From contig JAKLQB010000842.1 in the NCBI GenBank assembly GCA_022013615.1, positions 1 to 9,766 of the forward strand: a stretch of 9,766 nucleotides of DNA, read 5' to 3'. The notes under the pieces were generated by a model, which worked only from the letters and a program-made list of their open reading frames with translations, ran no database searches and had not been told where the DNA came from. Numbering within the stretch: position 1 is the first letter of the stretch; every line of letters begins with the position of its first letter. Positions 1-6,816 of this stretch are shown here, one piece after another. A program made the translations under genes and the position numbers. This DNA comes from Desulfobacterales bacterium. GTDB lineage: Bacteria > Desulfobacterota > DSM-4660 > Desulfatiglandales > Desulfatiglandaceae.

Positions 1-1026
1 AGTTTTGTACTCAAGGTATCTAAAGCAGGCTTGCATATGGAGAGGGACCGGATAATAAACTTCGCATCCTATACCATGTCCATTCAAAAACTCTCTCAAT
101 TCATCTCTTTTATCCCTGACTTTAATGACAAACTGGTTGTAAATATGCCTTTTCTCCTTTTCAAGGGGAAGGAAAACATCTTCCAAACCCTCATTTTCAA
201 ATAACTTCCTGTAAAGACTGGCATTTTCAATTCTTTTTTCTGTCCATTCATCAAGATACTTTAGCTTTACAATCAATACGGCAGCCTGGAGGGCATCCAG
301 TCTGAAGTTTCCCCCAATGATGCTGTGGTGGTATTTTGGTTTGGACCCGTGGACACGCATGATTTTCAACCGTTCATAAATTTCCTCCTGATTGGTTGTG
401 ACCATCCCTCCATCCCCAAATGCGCCCAGATTTTTTGAGGGGAAAAACGAAAAACATCCGTATTGGCCTATTGTTCCTGCCCTTCTCACTTTCCCATCCA
501 TAAATTCATAATCCGAACCAATCGCCTGGGCTGCATCCTCAATGATTGTGAGGCCATGAGTCTCTGCCGTCTCCAGGATCGGTCCCATTTCTGCACTTTG
601 GCCAAAAAGATGAACCGGTAGGATTGCCTTTACCTTTGATCTTTGCTCCTCATCTAAGCCAGAAACAGTCGCATCAAGTTTGACAGGATCCATATTGTAA
701 GTATATTCATCAATATCCACAAATACCGGCCTGGCGCCCACCCTTACGATTGCGCCAACAGTGGCAAAAAAACTGTAGGGGGTCGTTATCACCAAGTCTC
801 CATATCCAACACCTGCGGTCATCAACGCAATCAACAGCGCATCAGTGCCGGAAGATACCCCAACTGCGTAATGGCACTGACAATAATCAGCTATCTTCCT
901 TTCCAGCTCTTCCACTTTCGGGCCCAGGATGAATTGCTGGGATTCAAATACCTCCCTGGCTGCAAATATTACCTCTTCCTCGATTTTTTCATACTGCTTT
1001 TTCAAATCCAGCAATGGAACTTTCAT
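1..1026 (-). CDS. DegT/DnrJ/EryC1/StrS family PLP-dependent sugar aminotransferase (C-terminus cut by window edge)
   Basis: Reading from ATG at 1026 the frame stays open for 342 codons to base 1. It begins MKVPLLDLKKQYEKIEEEV, the usual opening of this family. These fold-type I enzymes transfer an amino group, usually from glutamate, to a keto-sugar nucleotide in the cytoplasm, feeding LPS O-antigen, capsule or glycan synthesis. Visible family signatures are SSGTDAL near residue 60, EDAAQA with the cofactor-contacting Asp164, FFPSKNLGAFGDGG with the Schiff-base Lys198, a GGNFRLDALQAAVL motif and a late YYPVPLHMQ motif. Family length is about 370-390 residues, so probably only 30-50 residues lie outside the window. 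The start is firm: GAGGAGG sits 5 nt upstream. It follows the deacetylase-family gene by 47 nt, so it is probably co-transcribed. The exact sugar substrate (WbpE/WlbC-like or other) cannot be told from sequence alone. Confidence 0.93.
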   Translation of the reverse strand, partial: MKVPLLDLKKQYEKIEEEVIFAAREVFESQQFILGPKVEELERKIADYCQCHYAVGVSSGTDALLIALMTAGVGYGDLVITTPYSFFATVGAIVRVGARPVFVDIDEYTYNMDPVKLDATVSGLDEEQRSKVKAILPVHLFGQSAEMGPILETAETHGLTIIEDAAQAIGSDYEFMDGKVRRAGTIGQYGCFSFFPSKNLGAFGDGGMVTTNQEEIYERLKIMRVHGSKPKYHHSIIGGNFRLDALQAAVLIVKLKYLDEWTEKRIENASLYRKLFENEGLEDVFLPLEKEKRHIYNQFVIKVRDKRDELREFLNGHGIGCEVYYPVPLHMQACFRYLEYKT

Positions 1027-1030
1027 GCAA

Positions 1031-1038
1031 TCCTCCTC
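1031..1038 (-). promoter_or_regulatory. Strong Shine-Dalgarno for the aminotransferase
   Basis: On the minus strand GAGGAGGA lies 5 nt before the ATG at 1026. It fixes the start of the aminotransferase and is the strongest ribosome binding site in the minus-strand block. Confidence 0.85.
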
Positions 1039-1073
1039 TTTTTGAGTTCTTAATTCTTGCTCGTATTTACCTT

Positions 1074-2258
1074 TCAACTCAACAGTTCCGACACTGGAAC
1101 GACGCAAAATTCGGCTTTTATTTTGGGACAATATTCCTCCAGCATCTCCAGAGTCTCTTTGTAAGGGTGACCTATCCCAATCGCAAAACCTGTATGTCTT
1201 GCCATATTACAAAGACGCTCAATCTGTATCTTTATGGCCTTCCGAGACAGATCATTATCCAGAAACACACTCCTGCCAGCGGTGGGTAGCCCTATCTTCT
1301 TTGCCAGCTCGAATCCAACTGTACCTGAGGTCGTTCGGCTATCAACAAAAAAAAGGTTCCTCCTTTTCAAGGCCTTTAAAATAATCAGCATTTTGCCCTC
1401 ATCTTCTGTAAACAACGACCCCATGTGATTATTCACGCCTTGGACTCCCTGAACCTCCCTCAAGTTTTGATCCAGAATCCGTATAATCTCATCCTCATTC
1501 ATAGACAGAAATAGTGCGCCGGGACCCGGGTTAATAGATGGGAAATTCCTTGGTTCCATCGGTAAATGCAGGATAAGCTCACATCCCTCCCGGTTTGCTT
1601 GTGCTGCGATGCGCTTGGTAAAGGGGGCACAAGGAAGAACAGAAAAGCTGAGTGGTAAATCCAACCGTATAAATGAAGACGCGATTTTCGAATCGTACCC
1701 CAGATCATCGATAATAATTGCAAGCTTAGGTCTTACATTATCGACCGTGGGATGTTCGCTATCAGACACTATATCGATCTTGTGAGTGTAAAAGCCTTCT
1801 GAATAAACATGACAGATTATTCTGCCGTCAGGGTCCTTTTCATTCCGAAGCCTTATCTTTGTCCCCAATGCGCTTAGGTCCTGAGAAATAGAACTTTCAA
1901 GGCGGCGCGCTGAACTGGCATCGGGACATTTAATCAAAAGCTCGGTAAAATCCCAAAAAGAACCATTTTCATTTCTCGGTTGAACGTTCAGAAAAAAAAT
2001 ATCTTTTTCCTGAATACCGCTTTGGTACAGGGATTCATAGATTGCATAGTCAATATCCCTTATTCTCCCATGAAGATCATCTGTTGTAGTGTAAATCTCT
2101 TCATAGGCAGGCCTGGGGAGCCCGATACTGTTTTTCGGAAGGTAGGCGTAAACGATTAATAAAACAGCGCAGGCCAGGGATGTAAGCAAAATAAGCAGGA
2201 AGAGTATTGGCGATAATTTTTTCTTTTTCGCACTTCCCTTCCTTTTCTTGGTTGTCAT
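1074..2258 (-). CDS. Divergent polysaccharide deacetylase family protein (YibQ/DUF610 type)
   Basis: This 394-residue protein has a lysine-rich cytoplasmic N-terminus (residues 2-14), one membrane segment (about 17-40) that works as a signal anchor, a linker domain (about 50-170) and a C-terminal NodB-like domain (about 176-392). The domain shows the family marks: IIIDDLGYD with Asp184/Asp185, HLPMEP with His231, NNHMGS with His278, VDSRT with Asp306, FLDND near 332 and GHPY with His364. These sit where polysaccharide deacetylases carry metal and catalytic residues. Family members are periplasmic, and the true substrate is not established. In E. coli the homologue yibQ lies next to envC; here an S41 protease gene separates the two. 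The ATG at 2258 has only a weak AGG 10 nt upstream. The family call is firm; enzymatic activity is not proven by sequence. Confidence 0.92.
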   Translation of the reverse strand: MTTKKRKGSAKKKKLSPILFLLILLTSLACAVLLIVYAYLPKNSIGLPRPAYEEIYTTTDDLHGRIRDIDYAIYESLYQSGIQEKDIFFLNVQPRNENGSFWDFTELLIKCPDASSARRLESSISQDLSALGTKIRLRNEKDPDGRIICHVYSEGFYTHKIDIVSDSEHPTVDNVRPKLAIIIDDLGYDSKIASSFIRLDLPLSFSVLPCAPFTKRIAAQANREGCELILHLPMEPRNFPSINPGPGALFLSMNEDEIIRILDQNLREVQGVQGVNNHMGSLFTEDEGKMLIILKALKRRNLFFVDSRTTSGTVGFELAKKIGLPTAGRSVFLDNDLSRKAIKIQIERLCNMARHTGFAIGIGHPYKETLEMLEEYCPKIKAEFCVVPVSELLS

Positions 2259-2355
2259 TAATAATCTGCCTATATCTTAAAAAACTGCATAGGAGAAAGG
2301 CTTAGCCCCTTGGGGATAAAATTCTGCTCAAAACGCGCAGAAAATTGCAAAATTG

Positions 2356-2382
2356 AAAAAGTGTGAAGTTTCTAAAGTGCCT
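2356..2382 (+). repeat. AAAGTG-type degenerate short repeat, copy A
   Basis: The plus strand shows three imperfect 8-9 bp steps: AAAAGTGTG, AAGTTTCT, AAAGTGCCT. They resemble the repeats at 2457-2488 (opposite orientation) and 6783-6816. Function is unknown. Confidence 0.5.
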
Positions 2383-2388
2383 ATTTAT

Positions 2389-2403
2389 CCCGCTTGCAGC
2401 GGG
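2389..2403 (-). terminator. GC-rich hairpin in the spacer (possible weak terminator or RNA-stabilising stem)
   Basis: CCCGCT and AGCGGG form a perfect 6-bp stem around a 3-nt loop. On the minus strand it is followed by ATAAATAGG rather than a T-run, so it is not a convincing intrinsic terminator. It could be an mRNA end-stabilising or processing stem between the protease and deacetylase-family genes. Confidence 0.35.
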
Positions 2404-2456
2404 GAAGTTGTGGAATCCTATTTTTTATAAAAACAGATGGAGCGAAGCGACTCATT

Positions 2457-2488
2457 AACTTTAGTTCACTTCAAACTTTAGCTCACTT
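2457..2488 (-). repeat. AAAGTG-type degenerate short repeat, copy B (two 15-mers)
   Basis: Two 15-mers, AACTTTAGTTCACTT (2457-2471) and AACTTTAGCTCACTT (2474-2488), match at 14 of 15 positions with start points 17 bp apart. Read on the minus strand each is AAGTGARCTAAAGTT. The copy upstream of ftsE carries the same core. Confidence 0.75.
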
Positions 2489-2511
2489 GGAACTTTTCCG
2501 GCTTGTCCGGT

Positions 2512-3858
2512 TTAAGGATTACTCTCCAGAGGGGCAGTCTTGATCTGTGAGAAAATGGTCCAGGTCTTGAGCAGTTCTACAGCATGACGGACCTGATTGT
2601 CTCTTTCAAGGAGCATTTTGACCCGACGATCCTTTTCCATTTCATTATTCTTTTCAACTGGTGCAATGCCTTCTACATCCTCATTCTGCATATGGCCCTC
2701 CAGGTCCTCTTCCCTCACGAACTTATCAACATCCTTTTTTTCTTGCTCATTCGGGGGAGTAAAATCCAGCGCTATATCAGGTACAATACCGCTCAACTGG
2801 ATGGATTTTCCACTTGGGGTATAATACCGCGCCGTGGTTAGACGCAGGCCGGAGCCATCGGATAAGGGCAAAATCGTTTGAACTGAACCCTTCCCAAAAC
2901 TTCTTGTCCCAAGGACAAGCGCTCTTTTATTATCCTGCAAGGCCCCTGCCACTATCTCTGCAGCACTGGCGCTCCCGCTATTGATCAGGACAATAATTGG
3001 ATAGGTTCTCGACTTCTTGTCTGTATGTGCTGTTGCCGTTATATTCTGAGAACTGATCCTGCCTTTGGTAGTTACAATTAAACCAGAATTCAGGAACAGG
3101 TCTGAGACCTCAATAGCCTGCGATAAAAGCCCTCCCGGGTTATTCCTGAGATCCAGAACCAAACCCTTAATCTCGCGTCCCTTTTCCATTTCTCCAAGGG
3201 CTTCCGAGAGGTCCTCGACTGTCTTGCTCTGAAAATTGGAAATGCGCACATAGCCGATATCAGGGGTCAGGAAGTACTGCCTCACACTTATTAATGGGAT
3301 AACACCCCGGGTGATAGAAAACTCCAATGGCTTTGCCTCACCTTCTCGCATTATAGTTAGATTAACTTTTGTTCCCTTTGGTCCCCTGATTTTTTTGACG
3401 GCCTCCATCAGCGACATATCCTTCGTTCTTGTATCTTCTATCTTAATGATCTTGTCCCCAGCTTTCATTCCCACTTTGTAGGCCGGCGTACCCTCAATGG
3501 GAGATACAACGGTCAGGACGTTATCCTTAACGGTTATTTCGACACCAATTCCCGTAAAACTACCCTCTGTCTCCAGCATTAATTCACGATATTCTTCCTT
3601 TGTCATAAAGGACGAGTGGGGATCCAGGTTATGGACCATACCCTTAATGGCCCCGTAAATCAGTTCCTGAGCATCCGGAGGTTCTACATAGCTCTTTTCT
3701 ATCTGTCTCAGCACTTCTGTAAAGATCTCGATATTTTTATAAACATCTTTGGTATCTGCCCCGACCTCACCGTCACTTCCACTGAGAAAAAGGGCCCCGC
3801 CCACAAAAAGGAAAATCAAGACGATGTTAAGGGTAATTCTTTTTTTTGTAATCGACAT
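2512..3858 (-). CDS. ctpA: C-terminal processing protease, family S41 (CtpA/Prc-like)
   Basis: This 448-residue periplasmic serine protease trims or degrades envelope proteins; in other bacteria such enzymes act on peptidoglycan hydrolases and lipoproteins. Residues 8-27 are a hydrophobic signal or anchor segment. The N-terminal helical part holds the conserved LDPHSSFM motif (78-85). A PDZ domain (about 97-175, beginning FTGIGVEI) is followed by the protease core, with DLRNNPGG at 236-243. The expected Ser-Lys pair is present: Ser298 in GSASAAE and Lys323 in FGKGSVQ, exactly 25 residues apart as in the D1 processing protease and CtpB, and Gln327 matches the third conserved residue. Length is typical. 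The start is firm, with AGGAG 7 nt before the ATG. A promoter upstream suggests the gene can be transcribed apart from ftsEX-envC. The last 80 residues are charged and family-variable. Confidence 0.96.
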   Translation of the reverse strand: MSITKKRITLNIVLIFLFVGGALFLSGSDGEVGADTKDVYKNIEIFTEVLRQIEKSYVEPPDAQELIYGAIKGMVHNLDPHSSFMTKEEYRELMLETEGSFTGIGVEITVKDNVLTVVSPIEGTPAYKVGMKAGDKIIKIEDTRTKDMSLMEAVKKIRGPKGTKVNLTIMREGEAKPLEFSITRGVIPLISVRQYFLTPDIGYVRISNFQSKTVEDLSEALGEMEKGREIKGLVLDLRNNPGGLLSQAIEVSDLFLNSGLIVTTKGRISSQNITATAHTDKKSRTYPIIVLINSGSASAAEIVAGALQDNKRALVLGTRSFGKGSVQTILPLSDGSGLRLTTARYYTPSGKSIQLSGIVPDIALDFTPPNEQEKKDVDKFVREEDLEGHMQNEDVEGIAPVEKNNEMEKDRRVKMLLERDNQVRHAVELLKTWTIFSQIKTAPLESNP

Positions 3859-3865
3859 ATTCTCA

Positions 3866-3870
3866 CTCCT
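3866..3870 (-). promoter_or_regulatory. Shine-Dalgarno of the S41 protease
   Basis: AGGAG on the minus strand, 7 nt before the ATG at 3858, fixes the start codon. Confidence 0.85.
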
Positions 3871-3882
3871 TAAATATTCGTG

Positions 3883-3895
3883 GATCGCCGCGATC
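3883..3895 (-). promoter_or_regulatory. Inverted repeat in the S41 protease leader
   Basis: GATCGC and GCGATC form a perfect 6-bp inverted repeat around a single central base. It lies 25 nt upstream of the start codon, inside the leader expected from the promoter at 4014-4042. Its one-base centre suits a DNA-binding operator better than an RNA hairpin. Function is inferred only. Confidence 0.35.
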
Positions 3896-4013
3896 TGTAA
3901 ATCGCTAATACGATCTATGTGAAACAGCTATTTGTAAGAGGCAAAGGCAGCTTGACGCACTTATGTTGAATAATCGCCTTTTACTACAAAATCTTTAATT
4001 GATTCCATCTATA

Positions 4014-4042
4014 ATGATAACTAAAAAATAAGATCAGGTCAA
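4014..4042 (-). promoter_or_regulatory. Sigma-70-like promoter for the S41 protease
   Basis: On the minus strand TTGACC (4042-4037) and TATCAT (4019-4014) are separated by 17 nt; each hexamer matches the consensus at 5 of 6 positions. Transcription would start near 4007 and give a leader of about 150 nt before the ATG at 3858. The 10-bp palindrome ATGATATCAT (4042-4051) adjoins and overlaps the -35 edge by one base and could bind a regulator. Confidence 0.6.
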
Positions 4043-4064
4043 TGATATCATCAGGGGGACAAAT

Positions 4065-4490
4065 TCAATTAGCCTTTAACCATTTTAATGGATCCAAGCT
4101 TTTTCCTGCCTCTCTTATTTCGAAATACAGTCTGGATTCATTTGATGGCCCGCTGCTTTCTGCAAAACCAATGACCTCCCCCTTTTCCACAACATCTCCT
4201 TCTTGCTTTTTTCTACTCGAAATATGTGCCGAGATGGTAAAGAAACGTGAACCGTGATTGATGATGATAACTTCTCCATAACCTTTAAGTCGCCCGGAAA
4301 AATCGACCCTTCCGGGAAAAACCGCCTTTACCTTGCTGTCAGAAGTGCCCTCAATAAAAATACCTTTATTGAGCTGCTTGCTCTGAGAGTCTGAAAGTTT
4401 ATCAGCTTTGATAATCCTCCCCCTGAGGGGAAAAGGTAATTTACCTTTGGAATCTAAAAAGCGAGAAGACCTCAGGATCTTATAGGCATC
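4065..4490 (-). pseudogene. envC: EnvC-like degenerate LytM (M23) domain, -1 frame continuation of the split envC gene
   Basis: From GAT at 4490 to TGA at 4067-4065 the minus strand is open for 141 codons and encodes a LytM-type domain in the -1 frame relative to the coiled-coil part. Visible matches to the EnvC/M23 pattern are PFPLRGRI, NKGIFIEG, AVFPGRV, GYGEVIIINHG, a Gly-Asp-Val-Val turn, GEVIGFAESSG, RLYFEIR and DPLKWL at the end. The zinc-binding pattern is lost: the first His-x(3)-Asp site reads Asn and Phe, and the final HLHFE reads RLYFE. EnvC is likewise a degenerate, non-catalytic LytM protein that activates amidases, so this loss is expected. No ATG occurs in this frame and the only GTG and TTG codons lie deep inside, so independent translation is unlikely. 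Joined to the upstream part it gives a 390-residue protein, close to E. coli EnvC (419). It is listed as a broken gene, but it may be expressed by frameshifting. Confidence 0.82.
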
Positions 4491-4498
4491 TTTTTTTC
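4466..4498 (-). promoter_or_regulatory. Candidate -1 frameshift site (A AAA AAG plus hairpin) in envC
   Basis: The zero frame reads GAA AAA AAG ATG. Its last seven bases before ATG form A AAA AAG (4496-4490), the heptamer used for -1 frameshifting in E. coli dnaX. After an 8-nt spacer a 6-bp stem follows, AAGATC (4481-4476) with GGTCTT (4471-4466), including one G-U pair. Its loop CTGA (4475-4472) contains the zero-frame stop. A -1 slip yields Glu-Lys-Lys-Asp and runs straight into the LytM domain. The stem is weak and no upstream Shine-Dalgarno-like stimulator is seen. The 7-A run is equally prone to transcriptional slippage or sequencing error. Confidence 0.45.
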
Positions 4499-5236
4499 AA
4501 TGTTTAAAAGGGCTTGTTTTAGCTTCTTTGCCGCAAACTGTAATTCCTTTACTGCGGTCTCATAAAACTCCTTTTCCTTATGGGTTTTCATAAGACGAAT
4601 GACTTGCTTTTCAAGGTCTTTTTTTAGTGATGATAGCCGGGTTTTATTTCTATTACTCTCTGCCTCCCTTGCAATTAGTTTCTCCCCTACCCGGGATACC
4701 TCCATTTCCTGCATACGTTTCTGTTTCGTCAATTCCTCCAACATGTTTCGGTCTTTTTCCATAATAGCCCTGAGATATGTCGCCCTCTGCCAAAACTGAT
4801 CCAGATCCCTTACATTGGCAAGGACCTTAATATACCCCTTCCTGGCATATTTGTACAAAGCAACAAGCCGTTTTGCCACCTGGGTTTCCGCATTCTTTAA
4901 TGATTGCTCCAGGTTCGTCAGTCTCTCTTGCAGCTTTTCCATTTCAATCTTGTCAAGACGAACTGTCTTTTCTAATTCATTTACAGAACGTCTCGCATCA
5001 GTGACCTTTTGCTCAAGATCAGCCAGTTGGACTAATAGATCTTTTTCCTGGAAATCGAAGGCCTTAAGCTTTTGCTTTTCCCGCGAAAGTTTGGACTCAA
5101 TTTCCTTGATTTGATCCTGTTTGCCCTTGGACAATGGACTGGAATTGGTTTCAGGTGGCGCCAGGAGGATCTCAGAAATGAGGAAGGCAGATACAATCAG
5201 GCACTTTGATAATTCGTAAAAAATTCCTTTTTTCAT
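4472..5236 (-). CDS. envC: EnvC-like murein hydrolase activator, signal segment and coiled-coil part (gene split by frameshift)
   Basis: This 254-codon frame starts with a hydrophobic export segment (about residues 10-27) followed by a long charged region (about 38-245) rich in Glu, Lys, Leu and Gln with heptad character, the coiled coil through which EnvC is known to dock on FtsX. The segment VAKRLVALYKYARKGYIKVL (about 119-138) and the following FWQRATYLRAIMEKD are typical of EnvC coiled-coil proteins. EnvC works in the periplasm at the septum and, when released by FtsEX, activates cell-wall amidases. Its ATG overlaps the ftsX stop as ATGA, so translation is probably coupled. The frame ends five residues after Lys249 (MPIRS) instead of entering the LytM domain, which follows in the -1 frame down to 4065. 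Without that domain the product should be unable to activate an amidase. Confidence 0.9.
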   Translation of the reverse strand: MKKGIFYELSKCLIVSAFLISEILLAPPETNSSPLSKGKQDQIKEIESKLSREKQKLKAFDFQEKDLLVQLADLEQKVTDARRSVNELEKTVRLDKIEMEKLQERLTNLEQSLKNAETQVAKRLVALYKYARKGYIKVLANVRDLDQFWQRATYLRAIMEKDRNMLEELTKQKRMQEMEVSRVGEKLIAREAESNRNKTRLSSLKKDLEKQVIRLMKTHKEKEFYETAVKELQFAAKKLKQALLNIEKKMPIRS

Positions 5237-6126
5237 ATGTCAAAAAAGCGGCCCACGGCAATAAAACACCCTAACAGACCCAATGACACACTTATCAAAA
5301 TGATCAAAAGGGTATATTGGTAAGGTATAAAGACAAAATCTAACCCTGCAAGGCCCAGAAAATACATTTTTTTTGTGGAAATAAGAAAATACCCCAAATA
5401 GAGGATCACAAGGGCAAAAACCCCGCTCAGTATCCCCTGGATCATTCCCTCGAACAGATAAGGCGTCTTGACAAACCAGTCTGTGGCGCCCACCAATTTC
5501 AGTATTTCGATCTCCTCTCTCCGCGAATAGATGGTCAGTTTTATGGTATTTGTTACTATGAAAAGAATCCCCATACAGAGCAACCCCCCGATGACAAAGC
5601 CAACAAGCTTGATTATGTTCATCAGGGCCTCAAACCTGTGCAACCATTCTTCACTGTACTGGACCTCTTCCACACCATCCATATCTTGGAGAGCCTGCTT
5701 TATTCCCTTAAGATCGGTTCCTCGGCCGTCCATATCCGTAAAAGCAACCTCAAAAGAGGCGGGTATCGGATTATCCGACAGACCCTCCAGAACGCCTGCC
5801 TGGGAGCCCAGGGCACTCCTCAAATCCTTCAATGCCGCATCCTTGGATATAAAGCGCTTAATCTCTGCCTCCGCCAAATTGCCAATGAAAGAGGCTATCT
5901 TGGCTCTTTGGGCTACACTGATGTCATCATTGAGATATACAGACATTGACATCGAATGACCCCATCCCTGGACCCAGGCATTGAGGTTCACGAAAAGGAG
6001 TAGAAAAGTTCCAAAGATCAACAGAGATACTACCATGGTGCCCAAGCCGATGGCGTGAACTACCCGATTGCTCAAAATGTTGCTTAGTGCCTGTTTGAAA
6101 AGATATGGTAAAAGTCGAACTCTCAT
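5233..6126 (-). CDS. ftsX: Cell division protein FtsX (ABC-type permease subunit)
   Basis: This 297-residue inner-membrane protein has four predicted membrane segments: about 24-47, 172-193, 227-249 and 270-292. Between the first two lies a periplasmic domain (about 50-170) that in known systems binds the coiled coil of EnvC. The conserved cytoplasmic element EEIEILKLVGAT (204-215) and the following FEGMIQGILSG are FtsX hallmarks. FtsX does not transport a known solute; it passes the ATPase cycle of FtsE across the membrane to control septal peptidoglycan hydrolysis. Length is typical. Its ATG overlaps the ftsE stop, and its stop overlaps the envC-like start, both as ATGA, so the trio is tightly coupled in the order ftsE-ftsX-envC. 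Confidence 0.96.
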   Translation of the reverse strand: MRVRLLPYLFKQALSNILSNRVVHAIGLGTMVVSLLIFGTFLLLFVNLNAWVQGWGHSMSMSVYLNDDISVAQRAKIASFIGNLAEAEIKRFISKDAALKDLRSALGSQAGVLEGLSDNPIPASFEVAFTDMDGRGTDLKGIKQALQDMDGVEEVQYSEEWLHRFEALMNIIKLVGFVIGGLLCMGILFIVTNTIKLTIYSRREEIEILKLVGATDWFVKTPYLFEGMIQGILSGVFALVILYLGYFLISTKKMYFLGLAGLDFVFIPYQYTLLIILISVSLGLLGCFIAVGRFFDI

Positions 6127-6779
6127 TGTTTTCCAACAATTCTTCCGTTATGCAGAAAAACCGTCCTTTGCGCCGTATCTTCCAACAACTCCCGACTGTG
6201 AGTGGCAATTACTACTGTTGTGCCTTTCAAGTGAATACTCCTAAAAAGGATCATTATGTCTTTTGTGAGGTCGAAATCCAGATTACCGGTTGGTTCATCG
6301 GCAAGAAGAATCAGTGGGTCTTTTACGATAGCCCTGGCAATGGCAACCCTTTGTTGCTCTCCGCCGGATAGTTGAAGGGGATAGGCCTTTTCTTTTTCGG
6401 CCAACCCGACCAACTTCAGAGTCCGGTGGGTTCTTTTTCTTATAAACGAAGGGTGTTCGCCTGTAACCTCCAGGGCAAGGGCAACGTTTTCAAAAACCGT
6501 CTTTTTCGACAACAATTTAAAATCCTGAAAAACAAAACCTATCTTTCGACGCAGCAGATCGAGCTTTGACCGGCTGATACGACTCAAGTTGACGCCATTA
6601 ATCAAGATATGACCACTGGTTGGTATTTCAGCGCCGAATATCAACCTCAGTAAGGTTGTCTTGCCTGCCCCGCTCGGTCCTGTTACAAAAACAAATTCCC
6701 CTTCATGAACCCTCAGATTCAGATCACTCAAGGCAATACTTGGACCGAAATTTTTGAAAAGGTGAAAAAACTGGATCAT
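6123..6779 (-). CDS. ftsE: Cell division ATP-binding protein FtsE
   Basis: This 218-residue cytoplasmic ATPase is the FtsX partner. All nucleotide-binding elements are present: Walker [10 protein letters not shown] with Lys40, Q-loop Gln85 in VFQDFKLL, signature LSGGEQQR (137-144), Walker B LILLADE with Glu162, D-loop NLD (166-168) and the switch His194. The opening [12 protein letters not shown] and the VFQDFKLL element are typical of FtsE rather than of transport ABC proteins, and the adjacent ftsX confirms it. The start at 6779 agrees with the family, yet no Shine-Dalgarno is visible upstream; instead an AAAGTG-type repeat lies within about 5 nt of the ATG. Expression may come by read-through from the TolC-family gene 76 nt upstream or from a promoter not recognised here. 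Confidence 0.97.
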   Translation of the reverse strand: MIQFFHLFKNFGPSIALSDLNLRVHEGEFVFVTGPSGAGKTTLLRLIFGAEIPTSGHILINGVNLSRISRSKLDLLRRKIGFVFQDFKLLSKKTVFENVALALEVTGEHPSFIRKRTHRTLKLVGLAEKEKAYPLQLSGGEQQRVAIARAIVKDPLILLADEPTGNLDFDLTKDIMILFRSIHLKGTTVVIATHSRELLEDTAQRTVFLHNGRIVGKQ

Positions 6780-6782
6780 AAC

Positions 6783-6816
6783 TTAAGTGAACTAAAGTGT
6801 CTAAAGTGAGTTAAAG
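6783..6816 (+). repeat. AAAGTG-type degenerate short repeat, copy C, against the ftsE start
   Basis: On the plus strand steps of 9 bp are visible: AAGTGAACT, AAAGTGTCT, AAAGTGAGT, then TAAAG. The 15-mer AAGTGAACTAAAGTG (6785-6799) matches the minus-strand reading of the second repeat group in the 2259-2511 spacer at 14 of 15 positions. It occupies the place where the ftsE ribosome binding site is expected. Confidence 0.7.

Larger units (their letters stand above)
2259..2511. other. 253-bp spacer with hairpins and repeats, no gene
   Basis: No credible coding frame is present between the S41 protease and the deacetylase-family gene. The spacer holds a 4-bp CCGG hairpin directly after the protease stop (2498-2510), two groups of AAAGTG-type repeats in opposite orientation (2356-2382 and 2457-2488), a 12-bp AT palindrome TTTTTATAAAAA (2422-2433), a GC-rich hairpin (2389-2403) and a CCCCTTGGGG palindrome (2306-2315). 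No good promoter for the downstream gene was seen. Its length stands out in a block whose other internal junctions (apart from the leader of the S41 protease) are overlaps or gaps under 80 nt. Confidence 0.7.

Noticed and set aside
750..1289. Overlapping plus-strand open frames at the left end (60, 60 and 91 codons)
   Set aside because: They are antisense to the aminotransferase and the deacetylase-family gene, which both have strong motifs.
4042..4257. 71-codon plus-strand open frame over the LytM segment
   Set aside because: The minus strand here encodes a clear LytM domain; the plus-strand peptide is its complement and has no own signals.
5531..5959. 142-codon plus-strand open frame inside ftsX
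   Set aside because: It lies fully antisense to ftsX, which has strong family support. The peptide has no recognisable domain and no ribosome binding site; it is a shadow frame.
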